DNA from: Aquarana catesbeiana
Taxonomy: Eukaryota; Chordata; Amphibia; Anura; Ranidae
Length of the DNA: 64,000 bases
Reading direction: 5' to 3'
NCBI RefSeq assembly: GCF_042186555.1
Contig: NC_133330.1
Coordinates: 169,295,266-169,359,265, forward strand
The position numbers and the translations under genes are program-made. Positions within the stretch are counted from its first letter, which is position 1; every line of letters starts with the position of its first letter. A model generated the notes under the pieces. It searched no databases, was not told the origin of the DNA, and was given only the letters and a program-made list of their open reading frames with translations. Shown here piece by piece: positions 43,427 to 53,415 of this stretch.

Positions 43427-45601
43427 ATGTTTCGTATACGTACTCCTCGTAGAGTTCGTGCTGTGCGGGGGCTTGGTGTTGGGGTCCTGACCTTGACACA
43501 AGTCCAGTCCATGAACAGGGTGGGGAGGAGTTCATGGACCAAGAATTGGTTGCTTCAGCGTGACCAGTTCTCTCATATGCCTTTGCTCCGTGAGATCCGT
43601 GAGAATAATCCTGATGATTTCAGGAACTTTCTCAGGATGACGGACCCCGTATTTCACAGTCTGCTGGCTTCGCTGACCCCCTATATCAACAGGCAGGATA
43701 CCTGCATGAGGCAAGCCATCACTCTGGAGCAGAGGCTAGTCGCTACCCTGCGGTACTTGGCGACAGGGAGAAGCCTGCAGGACTCGAAGTTCTCGACAGG
43801 CATCTCCCCCCAGGCTCTGGGTATCATTATCCCGGAGACCTGTTCTGCCATCATCCAGGTCCTGCAGAAGGAGTATATGAAGGTAAGATTTTTATCCTTT
43901 TATATCAAATTTTATTGTATTTAATGTTTGCTAATATCTTGCATTTCTTTCCTCATTCCCTAATTACCATGATTGTAATATGCTGTGAATGTCCCCTTTG
44001 TTCTCATGCATGCTGGTTTTTTAGGTATTTATTTTTTAAGTCCTTCATATCTGCCTTCAATAACCTCCCCAACATGCTCTCCTGCCCCTATATTCACCTC
44101 ATGTAGTCACTTAACAATGTATTTTATCAGCTCCATAGTAGTGCTTTACCCCAAACACCCCCTAAAATGTTTAAAAATTTGATTTGTGCTTTAAATTCAG
44201 GCAGAGTTCCAGAGGCTTTTTTTGTAGTGTCCCCAAATCATTTTTCTAAACCCTCCCTCCCCCCAACTGCTAAGTCAGCTGATCCCAATTCTCTATCTAT
44301 CCTCAATCATCAATCTGCTGACTTTGCCAAACCCTTACACACTATACCAATCTCTTTACTGGTCAGATTTATGGATGAATTCCCCAAAGCATGTAGTGCA
44401 AGGGCCTGCCTGTATACTTTCCAATGGTACTGTTTAAAGTTTTTGTATTCTATTTTTATCTTGATAGGTAATATCAGAATGTCCAAATGTCCTCAAATGT
44501 GTACAGTGTGTATTTATATCTTTGTATTATGACACTTCTTACCTGTCCAGTTGGCTGCCAATAGTGTAACTAAGGAGGGGCTGTTACAAGTAATACCCTG
44601 TATTTAGGCATTCATCTCTCAATGAAGTGAAGAGGGTTACCTGTCCACGATCCCCCCCCCCTATAATGTTAGAAATGGCCCATGGGGGGGGGGGGGGTTA
44701 AATATGATAGGTGTACCTTATACTTTGGTGTTAATTTACCCTTAATAAATGCTATCTGGAGGTTGGCCAAGAATGTTTGTGCCTAATCTGCTTGCCATGT
44801 TTATGTGCAAAAATAGTAAATTATTTTTGTTTTCCTCAACAGTTTCCTTGCACGCCACAGGAATGGCAGACTGTGGCCTCCCACTTTGCCCAGCGGTGGG
44901 ACTTTCCTAACTGCGGAGGGGCAATTGATGGGAAACACGTCCACATCGTCCCACCACCCAACTCGGGGTCGTACTATTTCAACTATAAGGGGTTCAATAG
45001 TATTGTGATGTTGGCGGTCGTGTCGGCTAATTATGACTTCTTGTATGTGGACGTGGGGAAGAATGGCCGGATGTCCGATGGTGGAGTCATCGCCCAGACG
45101 GAGTTCTACAGGCGTCTCCAGAATGGCAGCTAGGACTTGCCACCTCCAGAGGACAATGTGGAAGGACTCCCATTCGTCTTCATTGTGGATGAAGCATTTG
45201 CGCTGGGGGACCAACCTATGCGGCCATTCCCGATGAGGACCCTCACCCCGCAACAGAGGGTTTTTAATTATCGACTGGCCAGAGCAAGAAGGGTGGTGGA
45301 GAACACATTTGGAATCATGGCCAGCCGGTTCCGCCTATTTCTGACACCCATCCATATGGCGGAGTATAAACTTAATCATCTAATCCTGGCGTGCTGTGTT
45401 CTCCATAACTTTTTACGCCAACATTCTGCCAACTATGCTGGCTCAGTTGGGCCTGAGGCCGGAAATCTACATGATACAACCCTGACGGTGCTTGAAAGTG
45501 GCCATCCTGGCTTGCCCTCCCTGAGTGCCCGTGATGTCCGGTTAAGAAACCTTGAGTTCTTTGCGGGTAGGGGGGCCATCAATATGCCAGACAATTTGTG
45601 A
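43427..45601 (+). pseudogene. Harbinger DDE transposase, two exons, one premature stop
   Basis: Exon 1 (43427-43882) starts at ATG in CTAGCCATG and encodes 152 codons (MFRIRTPRRVRAVRGL, then FLRMTDPVFHSLL and ATGRSLQDSKFSTGIS), ending at donor GTAAG. Exon 2 (44843-45601), after acceptor CTCAACAG, keeps phase and encodes the DDE_Tnp_4 domain. The catalytic residues are Asp29 (GAIDGKH), Asp70 (VDVGKNG) and Glu153 (VVENTFG), counted from the exon start. Codon 97 is TAG where copy 1 has TTG (Leu), the only break in an otherwise complete 404-residue protein. It would excise and insert the element at TTA/TAA. Confidence 0.87.
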
Positions 45602-46195
45602 AGCATTTATCAAATAAAAAAAACAAATTTAATCTTTGGTGACATTTACTGCTTGTGTTTGTTTTAGCTGACCCTGACAGCAATGTGTGGAGTCCTGAAA
45701 ATGGCGTGATTGTGTAACCTTATACAAAGCACTGTTGGCTGTTATTTACTAAAGGTGTATACACTTTTTATACTACATGTGCTCTTGAAACTGCACTGAA
45801 AATGCTCTTTTAATGCAAAGAGGATTTGCCCTTAGGAAATAACCACCATTTTCTCAGAAAACAGCTATTACATCACCACAAAAGTGTTGTAGCGTTGAGA
45901 CAATAATCCACACATTCTTGATTAACAAACTTTTTAATACCTGCACAATCACATGTGCATTTAGAAATGTTTTTTAAAACAAACCAACATGTTTGTTGTA
46001 TAACAATTTTTGGGGTGGCATTATCAAAAATAGAAATGTCCATTTACGATAAAACAGGCCTGTGTAAAACCAACAAGAAACACAACAATCTTGAACTTAC
46101 AAAGTTCACATATGGTAAAACTTGAAGGCAATATCAGACATGAGTATTTAGGAACTGTGTTTGATATTGCGTTCAGATGGGGTGAAGTCACCCCT

Positions 46196-46420
46196 TGAAA
46201 AGCCAAATTTGGAAGATGCACACCAATTTACGAATGTCAACATGTGCTAGCTGCCTTCACCGGGGATCAAGGGACGTGTTTTGTGGGAGCAAACCCTTCC
46301 TCACCGCTACTTTATTATTGAGGAAGGGGTTGCACCCCCAAAACGCGTCCATTGATCTCCCGTGATGGCAGATAGCACATGTTGGCACACTGTGTGCATC
46401 CTCCAAATTTGGCATTTCGA
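46196..46420. repeat. inverted repeat downstream of Myb-like gene, copy 2
   Basis: Counterpart of 32544-32772, with AACATGTGCTA and TAGCACATGTT in opposite arms. Confidence 0.7.
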
Positions 46421-46482
46421 AACATCGCTCAAAAATGTAAAAGATTGTACCACACAAAAAAAAAAAGTGATTTTGTGGGGTT

Positions 46483-47816
46483 TTAAATTCGCCCCAAAAC
46501 ATCAATGATGTTATTATTTTTTTGAATCACATCATTGATTTTTTTCTTGATGTTTTCCAATTCTAAATTACACCCCATTATCTCCCCGATCAGGATCTGG
46601 GCACTTTCTGATGTGAAAGGATCTCGACCCATAACTTCACGATCACCTAAAAAGAGAGAGACCAAACAAAAACAGGTATCAAAAATCTGCCAACATCCAT
46701 CTCTTACCTGAGCCTGTGGTCGCAGACACTCACTTGTTGTGGTGCCAATTTCCACCACATCATCTTCCTCCTCCTGCTCAGCTTGGGTTGGGGGTATTTC
46801 ACCTTCTTTCAGAGGTGGGGGGGTCATTGGTCTCCTCGGATGAGGGGTGTCCTCCGAGTCTTTTCTCCCCTATGTAAAACAAAAATGGTATAATTAGCAC
46901 ACAGATATTTGATGGCAGAACTATAAATAGGAAACATTGCTTGGAAGTGGTGTACAATTGTCAATTTTAGCAGAGTTCCAAGATGTTGCTTTTTTAGTGT
47001 CCTTTGTCAACCTGCAATACTTTACCAGTTTTGTACAAGCTTCACAGATGGAGACCCCCCTATAGTATACACTGGAGCACCTGTGTGGGCCCCCTAATAA
47101 AAAGGGTGTTCTTGTGTCCCACACTAGTGCTCCAGCGTCCAGATGTGAAAACAGCTGCTGAGTGTCCTCTCCTTAGGCCCCTTTCACACATGCGGACAGT
47201 ATGTCCGTATTTCATCCATCCATTTTCGGATGAAATACGGACATACATGCATCCCTATGGGATAGCGGGTGTCAGCGGATGTACATCCGCTGACACCCGA
47301 TGTTGTCCGGCTCCGCTCTCGTCCGATTCTGCGGACGGAAGAAAATCCTATTTTTCTATCCGTCTGCAGAGCGGATCGGAGGAACACGGACAGACGGTCC
47401 GTGTTCCTCCGATCCCCCATAGGGGAGAGCGGAGATCTGACAGGGCGGTCCCTACACAGTGTGCGGGTCCCGCCCTGTCATCTGCCTGCTCAGCTGGGGA
47501 AAGCGGAGCAGGCACTTAATTTCAGGTCCGACCACCGCTTCCTGAGCTGATCTTTCGATCGTCATACCCCGAAATTCCTGTGCAGACTTTTGACCACTTT
47601 CGCAATGATCTTGGCCTTTCTGATATTGGGGTTGGGGTAAGGTTCATACTTTCCATCATAGTTGGCCTTCTTCAGGATGTCCACCATCTCCAACATCTCC
47701 CCAAAGGACATATTTGTGGCCTTAAATCTTCTCCTTCTGGATCGGGACGCGTCCGGATCTGGGCTTTCCTCCTCCTCGTTCCTGTAATAAGCACGCACCT
47801 GCTGTGACTCCGCCAT
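46483..47816 (-). pseudogene. Harbinger Myb/SANT-like gene, copy 2
   Basis: Minus strand, ATG at 47816 (MAESQQVRAYYRNEEEE). The DNA-binding region reads FGEMLEMVDILKKANYDGKY and PNPNIRKAKIIAKVVKSLHR. A TGA (Arg in copy 1) then interrupts RSKDQLRKRWSDLK. Exon 1 is cut at about 47516 by a MITE that also removed its splice donor. Exon 2 (46869-46734) is acidic and Pro-rich; its donor has changed from GGTGAG to AGTGAG. Exon 3 (46646-46483) reads GDREVMGRDPFTSESAQILI and a coiled-coil end. The gene is broken. Its role in the family is to help transposase bind and enter the nucleus. Confidence 0.72.
47176..47515. mobile_element. MITE built of serial perfect palindromes
   Basis: Absent from Harbinger copy 1, where about 330 bp of intron and exon occupy its place. 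It starts GGCCCCTTTCACACATGCGG after CCTTA and is followed by TTA. It contains a 19-bp hairpin (about 47187-47246), a 34-bp perfect palindrome (47266-47299) and an 18-bp hairpin (47374-47415). No matching terminal repeat on the right, so that end may be truncated. Confidence 0.65.
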
Positions 47817-48106
47817 GTGCTCTTCACCCACTGCACCGAACGAAAAGGGGCGGGGAATAGACTAGAAAGAATGTCAGGGGTGGGCGGAGTTACACGCATG
47901 CGCAGTGTGTATAAAGTGTAACACATGTGCGTATTACATACGATCTGTGAGCGGAGGAAGGAGCATTGGATGCACCGATCGTAAGAACGAAGGTAAGAGA
48001 CATACTTGTGCCTATACTGCTTCTAGATTGAGGCCTATATTGTAACAAGATTAGGAGAGTTTGGTCTGACATTAGGCTTTGTCTTGTGTTGTGTCTTGCA
48101 GTGAAC
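47817..48106. promoter_or_regulatory. divergent promoter and 5' leader, Harbinger copy 2
   Basis: GGGGCGGGG and GGGCGGAG boxes and ACGCATGCGCAG (NRF1-like) lie between the Myb-like and MADF genes, with TATAAAG at about 47909. A first non-coding exon probably ends at AACGAAG|GTAAG (about 47992), and the acceptor is GTCTTGCAG at 48101. Confidence 0.6.
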
Positions 48107-49153
48107 ATGGATATCTTATTACAAGATAATGACTTCATGTCAATATTCATTGATATGTTCAGGGAGCTGCCCTGTCTTTGGGAGATCAACCACCCACATT
48201 ACAGGAACCAAACAAAGAGGAAGGCAGCGCTGGATCAATTGTTGGAAATTGTGAAGCAGGTGATCCCCACGGCAGACATCACATATTTGAAGATCCTAAT
48301 TGGTGGCCTGAGGAGCACATATGTAAGGGAGCGCCAGAAAGTCCAGGATTCGCAGAGATCCGGAGCAGCAGATGACATCTATCTCCCCAGGATGTGGTAC
48401 TATGACAGGCTGCATTTTTTGGCAGGCCAGACTGAACCCAGGTCATCACTCTCCAGTCTTCCTTCCACGCTTCCTTCCCCCCCAGCTGAGGCTTCTGACG
48501 CCCAACCTGGGCCTTCCAGGCAGCAACATGTGGAGGAGCCCAGCTTGAGCCAGGTATAGCATTCCTCTAAATATTTCTGCTTGTCCAATCAATGATGTTA
48601 ACTAGATGTTAGTTTGGAGTACTAATTTAGGATTGTGATTGATGAAGCAAAAACTAAAACCATGTCCCTTTTTCATACACAGGGAAGTCTCAGCCAGGAG
48701 GTGGCCAGGCCGAGCCGGCTGCCTGATCTGCAGGTCCCTCCCCTCCCCCTGGAAAGAGAAAGTGGCAGGAGGAGGAGTGCCCTAGAGGAGGCTGCCATAG
48801 GCCTCTTTTGGAGGGCTACAGAGGCCCTGGGAGCACCACACACCGTGGAGGAGGACTTCGCTGCCATCATTGCCTCTAAAATGCAGAGGATGGAGGAGGG
48901 ACAACAACTCATGTGTGAGTCGCTCCTATTGGAGGCTCTTAATAAAGGTATGAGGGCCCAAATTACATCTGAGACACACCTTTGCGAACTCACACATGGT
49001 CCTCCTCCTCCTCCTGCAGGTCCTCCTCCTCCTCCTCCTTCTCCTCCAGGTCCTCCCAGTCCTCCTCCTCCAGGTCCTACTCCTCCTCCTGCCACATCTC
49101 CAACAGCACAGCCACAGCCCGGAATGAAGCGTGGAAGGAAGACCAAAAAGTGA
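48107..49153 (+). CDS. Harbinger MADF-domain protein, two coding exons, intact
   Basis: Exon A (48107-48553, 447 bp) starts at ATG (MDILLQDNDFMSIF) after the 48101 acceptor and ends at donor GTATAG. Exon B (48683-49153) follows acceptor CATACACAG in the same phase, giving about 305 residues with no stop. The MADF domain occupies roughly residues 10-105: FIDMFRELPCLWEINHPHY, LKILIGGLRSTYVRERQKV, and LPRMWYYDRLHFL. The second half has a helical stretch (EEAAIGLFWRATEALG), a proline-rich run at about 250-290 and a basic end MKRGRKTKK that may be a nuclear signal. MADF domains bind DNA. In this element the protein may act with the Myb-like protein or transposase, which is inference. It is the only gene of the element without an obvious defect. 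Confidence 0.75.
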
Positions 49154-50195
49154 GGACCCTGGATCCAGTCTGGTCGGCCAAAAGATGCAGCCTCTTGTGG
49201 TACCACAGCCTGGGGACACAGATGTCATCTGCTGCTTTCCGGATCTCTGCGACTTCTGGACCAGACTGCCCTCCCTTACATATGGACTCCTCAGGCCACC
49301 AATTTTGATGTTCAAGAATTGATGTTTGCCCTGGGGGTCCCAGGCTTCGCTAATTTCTCCTGTTGATCCAGTGTTGCCTCCCTCTTTGTTTGGTTCTGAG
49401 CCCTTAATAAAGGATTTTTGTTCTGAATTATACTTGCCTATGTGTGTTTTACTTCAAAAAGGACAGTTTGTTTGTGAGGATTCAGGTACATTTCAAAAAT
49501 ACAATGTGAAATTAACAAGGGACACCAACAACAAACAATCTCCTTGAGATTAAATAATAAAAGATATCAATGGTGTTGTGGTAACTTGACACACAAAACA
49601 CACACAAAAATAGTCTGGAGTAAAACTAAAAATAACATTAAACAAAGATCAGCCTTGGAAAAAATACAAACATAAAATCTAAACGAAAAATGGCTTTAAA
49701 TAAAAAAAAAAATAAAACAAACAAAAAAAAAATTAAGTCAGATGTGACAAATAACAATATATTCAGGGAATCCCAAGAAAAAAACAAAAAAAATAAGTTT
49801 GTGAGGAGTCTGTGTGAATATGAGCAGCAAAACTACTTAATTCTTGTCACATTATAAAGAAGAAGAGAGTACGCTCTATTAAACCCTTTTTAACATTGCA
49901 GCGTGATGAAAGTGCTGTATCCATTGCGAACGCTAATTTTACCTGACCGAGCTGTTCCGTGTCGAAATTTCTTCTGAGCATGCGTGGCACTTTGTGCGTC
50001 GGAACAGGCCACACACGGTCGGAATTGACGCGATCAGATTTTGTTGTCGGAAAATTTTATCTCCTGCTCTCCAACTTTGTGTGTCGGAAAATCCGATGGA
50101 AAATATCCGATGGAGCCCACACACGGTCGGAATTTCCGACAACACGCTCCGATCGGACATTTTCCATCGGAAAATCCGACCGTGTGTACGGGGCA
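49154..50195 (+). other. Harbinger 3' region and right terminal repeat
   Basis: Non-coding. Includes AATAAAGG-type poly(A) signal at about 49406, A-rich DNA at 49600-49850, and from about 49980 tandem CGGAAAATCCGATGG-like subterminal repeats ending in the terminal inverted repeat. Confidence 0.65.
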
Positions 50196-50198
50196 TTA

Positions 50199-51255
50199 CT
50201 GTGAGTATATAGGGCAGGCCCCTACTTTCAAACATCTGACTTACAAACGACTCCTACTTACAAACGACTCCTACTTACAAATGGAGGGAGACAGCAGGAA
50301 GTGAGAGGAAATCTACCCCTAGGAAGGGAAATTCTCTCCTGTAAGAGTTAATAAGGGAAAAAGGTGTCTCCTCCACTGATTTATCACCAATCCTTGTTTC
50401 CTTTAAAAAACACAAATTTTCAAAATCCAATTGTCATTGGGACAGAAAGTGAGGTGAAATCTTCTGAACAGGGGCACAGACAGCAAAACAAATGTTACAG
50501 GGGTGATGATAACCCTTCCCTATGTTTTCCAAAAAGCTTTAAAATAGATTTTTTGGCTGGAGCTACACTTACAAAATGTACCTGTTCCAAATTACAAACA
50601 GATTCTACATAAGAACAAACCTACAGTCCCTGTCTTGTTTGCACTGCCTGTATACTGCTGTTCAGAGTATATAGAGCCTGGGGGCCCAACGCCTTTTCTT
50701 TTTTTAATTTGGGTGCTGGGTTCCCCCTTAATATCCATACAAGACCCAAAGGGCCTGGTAATGGACTGGGGGGGGTACCCATGCCGTTTGTCTCACTGAT
50801 TTTCATCCATATTGCTGGGACTCGACATTACATTAAAGCCGCAAGCAGTTTTAAATGACTTTTATTCCTTTAAAAATGTCATTTTGTGCAGGGACTGTTC
50901 TAAGCACGGGAAACATGCGCCACTTTACAGGCATACTATAGACACCCCCCAGGTACGATATTTAAAGGAATATTTCACTTTTATTTTTTCACTTTAAGCA
51001 TCATTAAAATCACTGCTCCCGGAAAAACTGCCGTTTTTAAAACTTTCTTTTGCATTGATACATGTCCCCTGGGGCAGGACCCGGGTCCCCAAACCCTTTT
51101 TAGGGCAATAACTTGCATATTAGCCTCAAAATTTGCACTTTTGATTTCTCACGTTTGAGTCCCATAGACTTTAATGGTGTTTCGAATGTTTGCGCAAACT
51201 TTCGGTCTGTTCGCATGTTCTGTGATGAGAACCGGGGGTGTTCGGCCCATCCCTA
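50199..51255 (+). repeat. right terminal kilobase of hAT composite
   Basis: Contains tandem ACTTACAAACGACTCCT units near 50230-50280 and the run to the end GTGTTCGGCCCATCCCTA. No ORF. Its counterpart is missing from hAT copy 1. Confidence 0.75.
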
Positions 51256-51263
51256 CTGGCAAT
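51256..51263. repeat. 8-bp target-site duplication of hAT copy 2, right
   Basis: CTGGCAAT, identical to 37327-37334. Confidence 0.9.
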
Positions 51264-51346
51264 CAAGACACTAGCACTAGCTGACACCAGTATGAGAATA
51301 CTTGCACTTGTGCTGGTTGGCCACCAGGGCACTGTTGCTGGCTTGC
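51264..51346 (+). repeat. CTGG-rich minisatellite, segment 3
   Basis: Continues the array interrupted by the hAT composite, with ACTAGC.CTAGCTGACACCAG and GTGCTGGTTGGCCACCAGG units. Confidence 0.8.
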
Positions 51347-51354
51347 ACTGGTAC
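51347..51354. repeat. 8-bp target-site duplication of hAT-type MITE, left
   Basis: ACTGGTAC, identical to 52865-52872. Confidence 0.88.
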
Positions 51355-52864
51355 CAGTGGCAGTGCGTCCATAAGGGCGCACGGGTGCTGCCCCCTCTCT
51401 CCTGCCACTCCCTCTAGCACCAATAGATTCATGGATTGCATGAATCTATCTATGGCCGCCGTTGCCACCCCCTATTCAGGCGCCCGACCCCCTTTCGGGT
51501 GCAGGGCGCCTGAATTACAGGCTCGGGGGGTGTCTTTGAAGCACCTGATTGGAGCCATAGGCTCTAATAGGTGTCAAAAAAGGTGACATGTGAGCGCCAT
51601 GCTGGGCGCTCGCAGGTCACTCAGCTGTGTTAGAAAAGCAAATGAATATTCGCTTTCCTAACACTGAACCGCCTATCTGCCAATCAAGTGCTCGAATCTG
51701 TTACCCGTCACCTGATTGGCTGAAATGACAGGCGCTGTGATTGGACACTAGGCGTCCAATCTTAGCAGAGGATGGGAAAAGAGGATGGGAGAAGACATCG
51801 AGGAGCTGTCCCACTGCCACCGAGACAGGTAAGTGCAGACGGTGGCAGCATTTGACATGGCACAGTGGCTGCGTTTGATGGGGCACAGTGGGAGCAATTG
51901 ATGGGCACAGTGGCGCCAATTGATGGGCACAGTTGCGGCAATTGATGGGCACAGTGACTGCATTTGATGGGGCACAGTGGGAGCAATTGATGGGCACAGT
52001 GGCGGCAATTGATGGGCACAGTGGCTGCGTTTGATGGCACAGTGGCTGCGTTTGACGGAACAGTGGCTGCGTTTGACGGAACAGTGGCTGCATTTTATGG
52101 GGCACAGTGGTGGCAATTGATGGGCACAGTGGCTGCGTTTGATGGCACAGTGGCTGCGTTTGATGGCACAGTGGCTGCGTTTGATGGGCACAGTGGCTGC
52201 GTTTGATGGGCACAGTGGCGGCAATTGATGGGCACAGTGGCGGCAATTGATGGGCACAGTGGCTGCGTTTGATGGCACAGTGGCTGCGTTTGATGGCACA
52301 GTGGCTGCGTTTGACGGCACTGTGGCTGCGTTTGATGGCACAGTGGCTGCATTTTATGGGGCACAGTGGTGGCAATTGATGGGCACAGTGGCGGCAATTG
52401 ATGGGCACAGTGGCTGCGTTTGATGGCACAGTGGCTGCGTTTGACGGCACAGTGGCTGCGTTTGACGGCACAGTGGCTGCGTTTGACGGCACAGTGGCTG
52501 CATTTTATGGGGCACAGTGGTGGCAATTGATGGGCACAGTGGCTGCGTTTGATGGCACAGTGGCTGCGTTTGATGGCACAGTGGCTGCGTTTGATGGGCA
52601 CAGTGGCGGCAATTGATGGGCACAGTGGCTGCGTTTGATGGCACAGTGGCTGCATTTTATGGGGCACAGTGGCGGCAATTGATGGGCACAGTGGCTGCAT
52701 TTTATGGGTCACAGTGGCTGCATTTGATGGCACAGTGGCTGCATTTGATGGCACAGTGGCTGCGTTTGATGGGCACAGTGAGGCTGTAATTGATGGGGTT
52801 TTTTTCAGAATTTTTCAGTTTGTTTGCGCCCCCCCAAAAAAATTTTGAGCACCAGCCGCCACTG
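51355..52864. mobile_element. 1.5-kb hAT-type non-autonomous element
   Basis: Starts CAGTGGCAGTGCG and ends CAGCCGCCACTG, giving short imperfect inverted ends, and is flanked by a perfect 8-bp duplication. The interior is GC-rich leader DNA (51360-51840) and a large minisatellite. No transposase. Confidence 0.82.
51847..52795 (-). repeat. 21-bp minisatellite, about 43 units
   Basis: Units of GGCACAGTGGCTGCGTTTGAT alternate with GGGCACAGTGGCGGCAATTGAT variants. Higher-order blocks repeat every 140-190 bp. Long cysteine/histidine-rich frames across it on both strands are artefacts of the repeat. Confidence 0.95.
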
Positions 52865-52912
52865 ACTGGTACTAGCACATTTCACTTATGCTGGTTGGGG
52901 ATCAAGCTGTAA
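52865..52912 (+). repeat. MITE right target duplication and minisatellite segment 4
   Basis: ACTGGTAC (52865-52872), then the last recognisable CTGG-rich units up to about 52912. Confidence 0.75.
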
Positions 52913-53144
52913 AGCTCTTATTTTGGTCTTCTCCTGTGTGAGAAAAGAAAGCCAGCTGCAAACTGCAGTCCTTTGATGCGCTGTGATTGATCACCTTTAG
53001 CCTGTGATTCGCTGTGGCCAATGTCAGCACTATCACATGATTATGCACATGTAAACATGCACAGGAGCGCAGTTCCAGTATATCCTCCAGGATCAATAGG
53101 GATGCAGCCTGTCTGTATGTATAGTGGGCAGTCCGCAAGTGGTT
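52913..53144 (+). repeat. piggyBac-type right-end fragment
   Basis: Ends GCAAGTGGTTAA, the right end plus TTAA seen at 22421-22432, after CTGTGATTGATCACC-type subterminal DNA. No matching left end in this stretch. The L1 element inserted at the adjacent A-tract. Confidence 0.45.
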
Positions 53145-53159
53145 AAAAACCTGTCACTA
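53145..53159. repeat. 15-bp target-site duplication of L1, left
   Basis: AAAAACCTGTCACTA, identical to 60340-60354. The cut would be at TT|AAAAA, as expected for L1 endonuclease. Confidence 0.88.
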
Positions 53160-53415
53160 GAGGTGCGCATGTGCGGGACTCCTGGGAAGACTCTCTAACC
53201 GAGAGCTCCGCACTGCTCCGGCCGTTATCAGCCCCCCGAGCCTCCAGATTGAGCGGGACCCTCCCGAAACTGACCCCCATGGCTCCCGGAAGACCCAGGC
53301 TTCGAACCACATGCCGAGCGGCTCCCAAAAGAGGGAAGTGAGCCGCCAGCTTGACTTTAACCTGGTGGCCCCTGCACCATCCAAGATGGCAGCCAGGGCG
53401 CCCATATGAGGAGGC

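Larger units (their letters stand above)
42948..50195 (+). mobile_element. complete PIF/Harbinger element, three genes, copy 2
   Basis: Inverted ends TGCCCCGTACACACG and CGTGTGTACGGGGCA are flanked by TTA on both sides, the Harbinger 3-bp target duplication. Subterminal ACACACGGTCGGAA and TCCGATGGAAAAT repeats look like transposase-binding sites. It encodes a DDE transposase (plus), a Myb/SANT-like protein (minus) and a MADF-domain protein (plus). Length 7.25 kb. Confidence 0.9.
37335..51255 (+). mobile_element. complete 13.9-kb hAT composite carrying Harbinger
   Basis: The inverted ends TAGGGATGGGC and GCCCATCCCTA and a perfect 8-bp target duplication define a complete hAT insertion. Inside are a promoter, a Tc1 MITE, leader repeats, a broken hAT transposase with a Penelope-like patch, 141-bp repeats, a whole Harbinger element (42948-50195) and the hAT right terminal kilobase. 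Eight-base duplications are the rule for hAT. Confidence 0.9.

Noticed and set aside
48673..49206. Glycine/proline-rich frame on the minus strand
   Set aside because: It is the antisense shadow of the proline-rich exon of the MADF gene.
51701..52754. Very long Cys/His-rich frames (up to 263 codons) on the minus strand
   Set aside because: They are readings of a 21-bp minisatellite; the CxxH-like pattern is repeat periodicity, not zinc fingers.
51847..52795. CRISPR-like array
   Set aside because: Repeats are contiguous with no unique spacers and the DNA is vertebrate; it is a minisatellite.
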